The notes under the pieces were generated by a model, which saw only the letters and a list, made by a program, of their open reading frames with translations, was not told the DNA's origin and did not search any database. Both the position numbers and the translations under genes were made by a program. Below, one piece after another: positions 44,426-52,621 of a DNA stretch of 64,000 nt; the first letter of the stretch is position 1; the number at the start of each line of letters is the position of its first letter. This DNA is from Rheinheimera riviphila (GTDB lineage: Bacteria; Pseudomonadota; Gammaproteobacteria; Enterobacterales; Alteromonadaceae): positions 1-64,000 of the forward strand of contig NZ_SACS01000017.1 of NCBI RefSeq assembly GCF_004005945.1, read 5' to 3'.

Positions 44426-44872
44426 ATCGAATTAATCCTTTAATAAGATGGCTCAGTAGCCAAAATCTGTCGCTTGCCATGGCGATAATGATGTAGCCAA
44501 ATTAGCCGTTTTTACTTTGGTGTTCAACCATACAACAAGCAATGTGGCGGTGCTGACACCAGAAACTTGCCATAGCCGACACCAGTACCACAGATTGGTA
44601 TTAAAAAAATGACCAAATGGCAAAAGCAGCAATCGTACTTTTCACATGCGATCAAAGCGGCAAAAATGCATTCAGTATGTAACGGGTTACATTCAAAGTT
44701 GGCGCCCATTGTCCTGCCGAAATTTTCTGATAGCCAAAATGGCTGACAACGCATACAGTTAACCGCAGCCAGCGTGAATTACAGCTCAAAAATCGTGCTT
44801 TTGCTGCAATAATCAGGTCAGCTGAACCACCGTCTGCCGTCAGAGCAGAGTCAAACACCAAGGAGAACCGAT
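44426..44872. other. Intergenic region upstream of the 3-keto-sugar operon
   Basis: A 447-bp gap. Open frames in it are cysteine-rich and lack start signals, so no gene is called. It contains an operator-like dyad at 44677-44692 and must hold the promoter for the operon that follows. Confidence 0.5.
44677..44692. promoter_or_regulatory. LacI-type operator dyad
   Basis: ATGTAAC-GG-GTTACAT: seven of eight base pairs of a 16-bp dyad with an even centre, the form of GntR/LacI-family sugar repressor operators. It lies 180 nt before the DUF1080 gene start. The cognate regulator is not in the window. Confidence 0.5.
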
Positions 44873-45580
44873 TTGAAACTCATCAAACTCACCCAACTTG
44901 CATCGACCATGCTGCTTGCTGCAACCCTCAGCGTACCTACGCTGGCCGCAGATAATGTGCTAAATAATGAAGAAAAAGCGCAAGGTTGGCAGTTGCTGTT
45001 TAATGGCAGCGATATGTCGCAATGGCGTAATTTCAAAAAAGCAGATTTAAGCGACAAATGGCAGATTGAAGACGGTGCGATGAAGCTCGCCGCAGGTGGT
45101 GGTGGTGACATTCTGACCAAAAAACAGTACCAGAATTTTGAGCTGCTGCTTGATTGGAAAATTGCCGAAGTCGGCAACAGTGGTATTTTTGTGCTGGTTG
45201 ATGAAACCGGTAACACTATTTACGCCCATGCGCCGGAAATTCAGATTCTGGACAACGAACGCCATTCAGATAACAAGCTGGCGACCCACCTTTCAGGTTC
45301 GTTATACGACATGATTGCTTCACCTGCGTCATCGCACAAAAAGGCGGGTGAGTGGAATAGCACCAAAATTCGGTTGCAAAACAGCAAGCTGACCATTTGG
45401 CAAAATGGCGTGCAAACGGCCGAAGTCACCATCGACAGCCCGGAATGGCAGGCACTTTTGGCAGCCAGTAAATTTGCGAAATGGGATGGTTTTGCCAAAG
45501 CGAAATCCGGCCATATTGGCCTGCAGGATCATGGTGACCAGGTCTGGTTTAAGAATATTAAAATTAAAGAGCTGAACTGA
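44873..45580 (+). CDS. DUF1080 family 3-keto-glycoside hydrolase-like protein, periplasmic
   Basis: A 235-residue product with a signal peptide (ending TLAADN) and a DUF1080/concanavalin-like beta-sandwich (GWQLLFNGSDMSQWRNF, ILTKKQYQNFELLLDWKI, NSGIFVLVDE, WNSTKIRLQN, GHIGLQDHGD). Characterised members cleave 3-keto-disaccharides. The start is a TTG at 44873 with AGGAGA upstream; no ATG fits. It overlaps the GMC gene by one base, and the pair makes sense: oxidise a sugar at C3, then split the 3-keto glycoside. Confidence 0.85.
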   Translation: MKLIKLTQLASTMLLAATLSVPTLAADNVLNNEEKAQGWQLLFNGSDMSQWRNFKKADLSDKWQIEDGAMKLAAGGGGDILTKKQYQNFELLLDWKIAEVGNSGIFVLVDETGNTIYAHAPEIQILDNERHSDNKLATHLSGSLYDMIASPASSHKKAGEWNSTKIRLQNSKLTIWQNGVQTAEVTIDSPEWQALLAASKFAKWDGFAKAKSGHIGLQDHGDQVWFKNIKIKELN

Positions 45581-47274
45581 TGAGCAACTTTGAAGCTGAA
45601 GTACTGGTCGTTGGTTCGGGTGCAGGTGGCGCCATGGCCGCTTATGAGCTGACCAAAGCCGGTCGCAAAGTATTATTGCTGGAAGCGGGGCGTGATTATG
45701 ACCCGAAAGCCGAGACCCCGATGTTTAAACGCAATGGCGAAGCGCCGTTGATGGGCGCGGGCAATAGCGATAAAGATTTTGGTTTTTATGACGCCACCGT
45801 CGATGGTGGCTGGCAGGTGCCGGACGAGCCTTACACCAGCGCTGAAAATTCCGAATTTTTGTGGTGGCGGGCGCGGATGCTCGGTGGCCGCACCAATCAC
45901 TGGGGTCGTTATTCTTTGCGCTTTAGTGAACATGATTTTAAAGGCAAAAGCCGTGATGGACTGGGCGCCGACTGGCCCTTTGAATATAACGACATTGCGC
46001 CCTGGTACGATAAAACCGAAGCTTTAGTTGGCGTCTGCGGCACCAATACCGGCCTGGACGATATGCCACCTTCGCCGGAAGGTGTATTACAACCGCCGCC
46101 GCTACCGCGTATTCCGGAATTATTCGTGGCTGCTGCTGCGAAAAAGCTTGGCATTCCAACAGCGCCGATGCACCGCGCCGTGTTAACCCGGCCGCTGGAT
46201 AGCCGCGCTGCTTGTTTTTATGCCACGCCATGCGGTCATGGTTGTTCGATTGGCGCGGCCTTTCAAACCACGACCTCCCTTATTCCAATGGCCAAAGCCA
46301 CCGGCAATTTGCAGGTGCTGACTAACGCCATGGTGAAATCGGTGGATGTTGACGACAAAGGTAATGTGGTTGGGCTTAGTTACATTGATAAAAAAACGGC
46401 CACCGAACATAAGTTAACTGCCAAGGTGGTTATTCTGGCAGCCAGTGCCTGTGAATCGGCGCGGCTGTTACTCAATTCGAAAAGCGCCAAGCATCCAAAT
46501 GGCCTGGCCAATTCCAGCGGTCAGGTTGGCAAAAATATTATGGACTCGACCGGTGCCAATTTTGGCGCCATGGTGCCAGCGCTGCAAGGCCGGCCGATTT
46601 ACAACGAAGATGGCCACACTGCGAATCATTTGTTTATTCCGTGGTGGGGCCATCAGGCACAAGCCAAGAAAGAGCTGAAGTTTCCGCGCGGTTATCACTT
46701 TGAACTGGGTGGCCGTTTTAGTGAACCGGGCGCCAGTATCGATACCAGTCTGCAAGGTTATGGTAAGGATCTAAAAAAGCAGGTCAAAAATAAATACGGT
46801 GCTTATGTGCATTTTGCCTTGCGCGGCGAGATGGTACCGAACGAGCATTGTTATATGGATATTGACCCTTCGGTGAAAGACAAATGGGGCATTCCGGTGC
46901 CAAGGTTTCACTGGAAATGGTCCGAGCATGAATTGAATCAGGTGGAGCACGGTCTGCAAACGGCCAAGGCGATCCTGACCGAAATGGGTGCGACGGTGGG
47001 CGAACTGCCAACGCCGGAGCAGGCCATTTTAAAAGGCGGCCAGATCATCCATGAAGTGGGTACCACCCGGATGGGCGCATCGCCCAAAGACTCGGTGACT
47101 AATCAATGGGGCCAAACCTGGGATTGTCCGAACCTGTTTGTGATGGATGGCGGCGTGTTCGCTTCGAATCCGCATAAAAACTGTACCCTGACCATTATGA
47201 CGCTGGCGATGCGCAATTCAGCCTGGCTGGCTGAGCAGTTGGCGGCGGGTAGTTTAATGAAAGGAGCTGTCTGA
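45580..47274 (+). CDS. GMC oxidoreductase, FAD subunit of a glucoside 3-dehydrogenase-like complex
   Basis: A 564-residue flavoprotein: N-terminal Rossmann motif VVGSGAGGAMAAYEL (residues 6-20), LLLEAG, the GRTNHWG loop (~105), HGCSIGAAFQTT, and the C-terminal HEVGTTRMG and NPHKNCTLTIMTLA segments with the GMC catalytic His/Asn region. It has no signal peptide; it is probably carried across the membrane by the Tat-type small subunit encoded next. The closest functional models are sugar C3 dehydrogenases of the LacA/LacC kind. Confidence 0.88.
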   Translation: MSNFEAEVLVVGSGAGGAMAAYELTKAGRKVLLLEAGRDYDPKAETPMFKRNGEAPLMGAGNSDKDFGFYDATVDGGWQVPDEPYTSAENSEFLWWRARMLGGRTNHWGRYSLRFSEHDFKGKSRDGLGADWPFEYNDIAPWYDKTEALVGVCGTNTGLDDMPPSPEGVLQPPPLPRIPELFVAAAAKKLGIPTAPMHRAVLTRPLDSRAACFYATPCGHGCSIGAAFQTTTSLIPMAKATGNLQVLTNAMVKSVDVDDKGNVVGLSYIDKKTATEHKLTAKVVILAASACESARLLLNSKSAKHPNGLANSSGQVGKNIMDSTGANFGAMVPALQGRPIYNEDGHTANHLFIPWWGHQAQAKKELKFPRGYHFELGGRFSEPGASIDTSLQGYGKDLKKQVKNKYGAYVHFALRGEMVPNEHCYMDIDPSVKDKWGIPVPRFHWKWSEHELNQVEHGLQTAKAILTEMGATVGELPTPEQAILKGGQIIHEVGTTRMGASPKDSVTNQWGQTWDCPNLFVMDGGVFASNPHKNCTLTIMTLAMRNSAWLAEQLAAGSLMKGAV

Positions 47275-47275
47275 G

Positions 47276-48061
47276 ATGACGAAAAATACCAAGCTGAATT
47301 CAGCAGACCCAGGCTATCAGTATCAGTCGGGCATGACCCGGCGTGATTCGTTAAAGCTATTGGCGGCGCTGGCCGCAAGTACCATGCTGCCGCTGTTGGC
47401 CGGTTGTGAAAAGCCGGCTGGCAATGCGGCACCCGCAGTTCCTGCCACAGCCGCCAAAACCGGCGAACACTGGCCGGATTTAAAGTTAACGCCGGTCGGA
47501 AACAAAGGTTACGGCAAAGATCCAAACTTAATTATGCCGCCCAAATCGCCTTGGCCGCTGACGATGACTGCCGCCCAGCTGACGCTGTTGGCGATTGTCG
47601 CCGACATTCTGATCCCACGCGATGGCCAGGTGCCCGCAGCGTCCGAAGTCAATGTGCCAGCGGTGGTGGACGAATGGATCAGCGCGCCTTATGAGCGGCA
47701 GCAGCAAGACCGCCCGGTCATTTTGGCGGCACTGACCTGGCTGGACGACGAAGCAACGATGCGCTATCAGGCGATTTTTGCCAAACTGACGCCAGCACAG
47801 CGGCTGACGATCATTGACGATATCGCTTATAACAATGAGCAAACACCGCAGCAGTTTAAGCGTATTGCCAATGCTTTCAGTCACCTGCGTGGCTTAGTGG
47901 TGGCAGCGTTTTTCGCCACGCCAGAAGGCACCAAAGATATTGGTTATGTTGGTAATGTGCCGATAGCCGGCGATTATCCGGGGCCAACACCAGAGGCTTA
48001 TGCGCACCTTGATAAAGTGTTGGCAGAGCTTGGGCTTTCGGCGTTTGCGTATAAAGCGTAA
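47276..48061 (+). CDS. Gluconate 2-dehydrogenase subunit 3 family protein (Tat-exported small subunit)
   Basis: A 261-residue protein. The N-terminus has a twin-arginine motif (TRRDSLKLL, ~residues 21-29), a hydrophobic stretch and a lipobox-like LLAGC, so it should be a Tat substrate. The rest matches the subunit-3 family (LLAIVADILIPRDG, VDEWISAPYERQQQ, FFATPEGTKDIGYVGN). It partners the GMC FAD subunit, with a single base between the two genes. A cytochrome c subunit, usual in such complexes, is not nearby. Confidence 0.87.
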   Translation: MTKNTKLNSADPGYQYQSGMTRRDSLKLLAALAASTMLPLLAGCEKPAGNAAPAVPATAAKTGEHWPDLKLTPVGNKGYGKDPNLIMPPKSPWPLTMTAAQLTLLAIVADILIPRDGQVPAASEVNVPAVVDEWISAPYERQQQDRPVILAALTWLDDEATMRYQAIFAKLTPAQRLTIIDDIAYNNEQTPQQFKRIANAFSHLRGLVVAAFFATPEGTKDIGYVGNVPIAGDYPGPTPEAYAHLDKVLAELGLSAFAYKA

Positions 48062-48075
48062 ATGACGCTAACGGC

Positions 48076-48171
48076 GGACTTGCCTTCGGCCGAGTCCACC
48101 CTACTATTTGAATATAAACCATTTTCGGAAATTACAACGGTAGGGCGTACTCACCCGCAGGGTAGTACGCC
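48076..48171. repeat. Two REP-like hairpins between subunit 3 and the second M28 gene
   Basis: GGACT/AGTCC (48076-48099 region) and GGCGTACT/AGTACGCC (48144-48151 with 48164-48171) form two adjacent stem-loops in a 131-bp gap. The G/C-rich GTAGGGCG...CGCC wording is typical of dispersed REP-like sequences. Confidence 0.45.
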
Positions 48172-48192
48172 AACCCAACCACGGATCCCAGC

Positions 48193-49887
48193 ATGAAAAA
48201 ACCATTGTTTCCGCGCAACTGGCAGTTACTGATGACAGCTTTAGCGCTGTCGCCATGTATTCAGGCTGCCAATGCTCTACCAGAACAACCGCAACTACAA
48301 CAAACCGAATTCAGCAGCAACTTCGGTAAATATTTCAAAGAAGTCGCTTCCGACGAGCTACAAGGCCGGGCACCGGCGACCGTCGGCGAAGAGCGCACTG
48401 TCGCTTATATCGAGCAGAATTTTAAACGGTTGGGGCTAACGCCTTTTGCCAACAACAGTTATCGCCAGGCGGTGCCGGTGGTGCAGATTGATCCGGTGGC
48501 GGTGTCGGCTTTGACATTCAGTGGCGACAAACTGCCAACAAGCCTGGCTTATAAAACGCAAATGATGGCGTGGTCGACGCGGATGTTGCCGCAAATTGAA
48601 GTCAAAGACAGCGAACTGGTGTTTGTCGGTTACGGCATCGTCGCGCCGGAATATGGCTGGAATGACTATAAAAATATCGACGTCAAAGGCAAAACCGTGG
48701 TGATGTTTGTCAACGATCCGGGTTTTGCTACCGGCGATCCCAAGCTCTTTACCGGCAAAGCCATGACTTATTACGGTCGCTGGACTTACAAGTTTGAAGA
48801 AGCGGCACGCCAGGGCGCGGCGATGGCGCTGATCGTTCATGAGACTGACGCTGCAGCTTATGGCTGGAATGTGGTGGCGGGCACCAGTCCGATCCGCTTT
48901 GAGCTGGCTGATCCGAATAAAAACCAACACAAAGCCGCAGTAGAAGGTTGGGTCACCACTGAGTCTGCGACGCAGATTTTTGCCGCCTCCAATCAAACTA
49001 TTGATTCGATGCGTAAAAAAGCGCTGGACAAAAACTTCCAGCCCTTTGTTTTAGGCGGCAAAGCCAATATCAGTATCAAAAACCAGATCCGCGAAATCGA
49101 TTCCAGTAACGTGATTGGTTATATCAAAGGCAGCAAACAGCCGGATGAGCTGGTGCTTTATATGGCGCACTGGGATCATTTTGGCCTCGATTTCAGCCGT
49201 AAAGACGACAAAATTTTTAATGGCGCGCAGGATAATGCCGGTGGTATCGCTGGTTTATTGGCGCTGGCCGAGAAGTTTCAACAAGGCGAAAAACCCGAGC
49301 GCTCGGTGGCCTTTATTGCAGTGACCGCTGAAGAGCGTGGCATGCTCGGTTCACGCTGGTACGCTGCCAACCCGTTGTTACCGCTAAATAAAACCGTTGC
49401 CGGGATTAACATGGATGTGATGAATGTCTATGGTCCGATGCGCGATGTGCAGGTCTTCGGTTATGGCGCTTCTGAATTGGAGCCGATGCTGCATAAATAC
49501 GCCAAGGCGCAAGGCCGCTATATCGGGCCTGAGCCAACGCCGGAAGATGGTTTTTATTATCGCTCAGACCATTTTCAGTTAGCCCGTTACGGCGTACCGA
49601 TGTTGTATGCGCGCGGCGGCGTCGATAGTTTTGCTCATGGCAAAGATTGGGGCCTGGCGCAGCGGCGTGATTACACCAGTAACTACTATCACAAAGTGAA
49701 TGATGAATTTAGCCCTGCTTGGGACTTACGTGGTTCACAGCAGGATTTGTGGTTGTATTATCAGGTGGGGCAGGAGTTGGCCAATTCCACGCTCTGGCCA
49801 AACTGGTATGCCGGCAAAGAGTTTAAAGCAGCGCGCGATGCGTCACGGGCCCTGTTACCGGATCCATCACCGGACAGCGAAAAATGA
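48193..49887 (+). CDS. M28 family zinc peptidase, exported, paralogue of 39821-41545
   Basis: A 564-residue product with a standard signal peptide (ending IQAAN) rather than the lipobox of its paralogue. The core is nearly co-linear with that protein: the ELQGRAPAT start, GKTVVMFVNDPGFAT, YYGRWTYKFEEAARQGAAMAL, zinc motifs AHWDH, QDNAGG, TAEERG, NMDVMN, YRSDHF. It should be a soluble periplasmic or secreted aminopeptidase. It follows the 3-keto-sugar operon by 131 nt, probably as a separate transcript. Confidence 0.92.
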   Translation: MKKPLFPRNWQLLMTALALSPCIQAANALPEQPQLQQTEFSSNFGKYFKEVASDELQGRAPATVGEERTVAYIEQNFKRLGLTPFANNSYRQAVPVVQIDPVAVSALTFSGDKLPTSLAYKTQMMAWSTRMLPQIEVKDSELVFVGYGIVAPEYGWNDYKNIDVKGKTVVMFVNDPGFATGDPKLFTGKAMTYYGRWTYKFEEAARQGAAMALIVHETDAAAYGWNVVAGTSPIRFELADPNKNQHKAAVEGWVTTESATQIFAASNQTIDSMRKKALDKNFQPFVLGGKANISIKNQIREIDSSNVIGYIKGSKQPDELVLYMAHWDHFGLDFSRKDDKIFNGAQDNAGGIAGLLALAEKFQQGEKPERSVAFIAVTAEERGMLGSRWYAANPLLPLNKTVAGINMDVMNVYGPMRDVQVFGYGASELEPMLHKYAKAQGRYIGPEPTPEDGFYYRSDHFQLARYGVPMLYARGGVDSFAHGKDWGLAQRRDYTSNYYHKVNDEFSPAWDLRGSQQDLWLYYQVGQELANSTLWPNWYAGKEFKAARDASRALLPDPSPDSEK

Positions 49888-49964
49888 TGGAAAAATCCGC
49901 CATCACCCCGCAATCGACTATCTTTATCAAATCGCCGAAAATCTGTAGTTGGTTGTTATAGGTT

Positions 49965-51845
49965 ATGCTGGAAAAACTATCGTCATTATCGGGATCGTCA
50001 CAGGCGCTGCAGCAATTGCAGGACCTGCGTACCCGCCGCTTATTACAAATTATTGCCATCTCATTGTTAGGACTGCTGATCGCGCTGCTGCTGGTAAACG
50101 GCGCGACCAAACTGTTGTTGCTCACTGGTTCACTGGCGCTCTGCTGCGCCGCTGCTGCAGCCTTTTATCAACGGTCGTTGCTGGCGGCCTACTTATTGTT
50201 GTGGTCGATGGTATTGATGTTGTCGGGGCTGGCCTGGGTAGCCGGTGGGCTGCGCGACATTGCGGTATTGGGTTATCCCGGCGTATTAATTTATGCCGCG
50301 CTTTTTGGCAGCAGTATGCTTTTTGTGTCATTGCTGCTGTTTATTATCGCATTTTGCGCGCTGATGGCCTGGGCCACCATGCAGGGGTTGCTGATCCCGC
50401 ATATCCCGGTGATCAGCTGGAACACGGTGGTGTTTATTGGGGTGATTTTACTGATCACCGGTTTTAGTGTGTACCTGATGACCAAAGATTTACGCCAGTT
50501 GATGGACTCGTTACAACGGGAAAACGAGCGGGTGCGCAACAGCCAGGCGGAAATTGAACGCTTGGCGCATCACGACCGCTTAACCGGTTTGCCAAACCGG
50601 ATCCTGGCGGAAATTATTTATCAGCAGCTGTTACAACACTGTCGCAGCAACGATTTACGGCTGGCGGTGTTGTTTTTGGATCTGGATAATTTTAAGCCGG
50701 TGAACGATTCGTTAGGCCATTCGGCCGGTGATTTGGTGTTGCAGCAGTTGGCAACCCGGTTGCTGTCGCAAATGCCGGAAGGGGCGATGTTATGCCGTTT
50801 TGGCGGTGACGAATTTCTGGCGTTGGTGCCCACGGACGCCGATGACGGTAAATTGTCGTTACTGGCCAAAGCGATGATCAATCAAACCTGCAGCCCGTTT
50901 TTAGTGATGCAAACCCATATCGAAATTTCCGGATCTGTAGGTATCGCCGTGGTGCCGCGCGATGGCGTGGAATTTAACGTGTTGTCGAAAAAAGCTGACA
51001 TGGCGATGTACAAAGCCAAAAGTGACGGCCGCAATACCTGGCGCTTTTACGATGAAGAAATTGATAAAGCCAATATCGATAAATTTAACCTGTTGCAGCA
51101 AATCCGGCTGGCGCTCAAAGAGCAACAGTTTCAGCTGTATTATCAACCCAAAGTCAATTTAACCACCGGTGCTATCACCGGAGCTGAAGCGCTGGTGCGT
51201 TGGCCACAGTTGGATGGCTCGGTGATCAGTCCGCTGGAATTTATTCCGCTGTGTGAAGAATCAGGACTGATTGTTGAACTGGGCCATTGGGTGTTGCAGG
51301 AAGCCTGCCGCGCTTGCCAGCGTTGGCAGCAGCTAGGCTACGGCGGCATTACCGTGGCAGTGAATTTGTCCTCGGTGCAATTTCGTGATGGCGCGTTGGA
51401 GCAGTCCGTGCAACAAGCGCTCAAAGATGCGGGGTTACCGGCGGCGGCGCTGGAGCTGGAACTGACCGAATCGTTGTTGATTGGCGAAGCGCTGAATATT
51501 CAGCAGCAACTGGATCAGCTCAGCAGTCTTGGACTGACCTTCGCCATTGATGATTTTGGCACCGGTTATTCCAACTTAGGTTATTTGCGGCGCTTTAATG
51601 CCACCACGTTGAAAATTGATAAGTCTTTTATCAGCTCGTTATGTATGTCAAAAAGGGACGAACCGCTGGTGCAAGCCATAGTGCAGCTGGCAAAAAGTCT
51701 TGGCTTAAACACTGTGGCCGAAGGGGTGGAAGACGCCCAAACCTTACAAAAACTGCAGCAAATGGGTTGTGATGAAGCGCAGGGTTATTTCTGGTCGCCG
51801 CCCTTGCCGGAAGCTGATTTTCTTCGCTTTTTGCCCTCTGTTTGA
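49965..51845 (+). CDS. Membrane GGDEF-EAL protein (c-di-GMP turnover)
   Basis: A 626-residue protein with about six N-terminal helices (~25-172), a short coiled coil, then GGDEF (~185-345) with an intact FGGDEF site (~282) and EAL (~365-615) with EALVRW, the DDFGTGYSN loop, KIDKSF and VAEGVE. Both active-site motifs are intact, so diguanylate cyclase and phosphodiesterase activities are both possible. The membrane part is not a recognised MHYT or MASE type by eye. The 3' end overlaps the convergent solute-binding protein gene by 61 bp. Confidence 0.92.
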   Translation: MLEKLSSLSGSSQALQQLQDLRTRRLLQIIAISLLGLLIALLLVNGATKLLLLTGSLALCCAAAAAFYQRSLLAAYLLLWSMVLMLSGLAWVAGGLRDIAVLGYPGVLIYAALFGSSMLFVSLLLFIIAFCALMAWATMQGLLIPHIPVISWNTVVFIGVILLITGFSVYLMTKDLRQLMDSLQRENERVRNSQAEIERLAHHDRLTGLPNRILAEIIYQQLLQHCRSNDLRLAVLFLDLDNFKPVNDSLGHSAGDLVLQQLATRLLSQMPEGAMLCRFGGDEFLALVPTDADDGKLSLLAKAMINQTCSPFLVMQTHIEISGSVGIAVVPRDGVEFNVLSKKADMAMYKAKSDGRNTWRFYDEEIDKANIDKFNLLQQIRLALKEQQFQLYYQPKVNLTTGAITGAEALVRWPQLDGSVISPLEFIPLCEESGLIVELGHWVLQEACRACQRWQQLGYGGITVAVNLSSVQFRDGALEQSVQQALKDAGLPAAALELELTESLLIGEALNIQQQLDQLSSLGLTFAIDDFGTGYSNLGYLRRFNATTLKIDKSFISSLCMSKRDEPLVQAIVQLAKSLGLNTVAEGVEDAQTLQKLQQMGCDEAQGYFWSPPLPEADFLRFLPSV

Positions 51846-52528
51846 CGTTGTAGTTGCTCGCTTAATGCCGGGATTAAGTGCTGATGCCGCTGATGGACAA
51901 AATGGAATAATTGCTCCGTTGCCAGTACCTCAGGCAGTCTGACTAAGTTTGCCGCTTGTTCGTCGCCCGCCGTTGCTTCGTGTAGCGACTGCAAATCTTC
52001 CATGAGCAGATCAATTTTGTTCTGTTGCAACATTTGCACGGCCTGACCCGGCGTGTTCACCATCGTTTTGTGGCCTGCGACATCGTATAGCTCAGCCATT
52101 TTAAAACCCCGCACAAAGCCGATCCTTAAAGTTGCATCTTGCTGCCATAGGCCAAATTCATGTTCCCTTCCGGCATGCACAAAGGCATAGAGTTGAACCT
52201 GAGCCAGTGGCACCGGCACTTGCAACAGCTGTGGGTAGTGCTGGCCAACAGCGGCGATGCGGAATAATTCACCGTCAAATTTGCCCTGACTACTCATTTT
52301 TAACGAGCGTTCGGCGGGCAGATATTGAATATTGAGTTGATAGCCAATAGCACGATAGGCTTGGGTTAATTGTTGTTCAATCTGGATAGTGAGCGCCGTG
52401 CGGTTCAGACTGGCGGTTACAGAAAAAGGTGGCAGCTGCTGCGCATCGGCAACCTGTAGCGAAGTGCTCACCCATAACCAAGATAGCAGCGCGGCGCTGC
52501 CCCAGTTGATTCGATATTGTCGACGCAA
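51785..52528 (-). CDS. Periplasmic amino acid-type solute-binding protein (SBP_bac_3-like)
   Basis: A 247-residue product with a signal peptide (ending VADAQ) and a type II periplasmic-binding fold (AYRAIGYQLNIQYLPAERSL, IGFVRGFKMAEL, AVQMLQQNKIDLLMED). No transporter permease or ATPase is adjacent, and such orphan proteins often act as sensors or have lost transport partners. The basic C-terminus (KKRRKSASGKGG) overlaps the EAL gene on the other strand, so that tail may be constrained by the overlap rather than by function. Confidence 0.75.
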   Translation of the reverse strand: MRRQYRINWGSAALLSWLWVSTSLQVADAQQLPPFSVTASLNRTALTIQIEQQLTQAYRAIGYQLNIQYLPAERSLKMSSQGKFDGELFRIAAVGQHYPQLLQVPVPLAQVQLYAFVHAGREHEFGLWQQDATLRIGFVRGFKMAELYDVAGHKTMVNTPGQAVQMLQQNKIDLLMEDLQSLHEATAGDEQAANLVRLPEVLATEQLFHFVHQRHQHLIPALSEQLQRQTEGKKRRKSASGKGGDQK

Positions 52529-52575
52529 AATACCTCCGGATCCGGCTTTGTTTTCCTAAAGTTAGCACAAGAAAT

Positions 52576-52608
52576 AATTGAGGACAGCCGAAGCTGCCCT
52601 CAATTTTA
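52576..52608. terminator. Terminator of the M16 peptidase gene
   Basis: AATTGAGG-A-CAGC pairs with GCTG-C-CCTCAATT around a CGAA tetraloop, 17 nt after the M16 stop on the minus strand, with T-rich sequence on both outer sides. Confidence 0.7.
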
Positions 52609-52621
52609 AAACCGCAGAGAA

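Noticed and set aside
44524-44754. Minus-strand frame of 76 codons upstream of the DUF1080 gene
   Set aside because: Cysteine- and aromatic-rich random-looking product, no Shine-Dalgarno sequence, and it spans the operator-like dyad.
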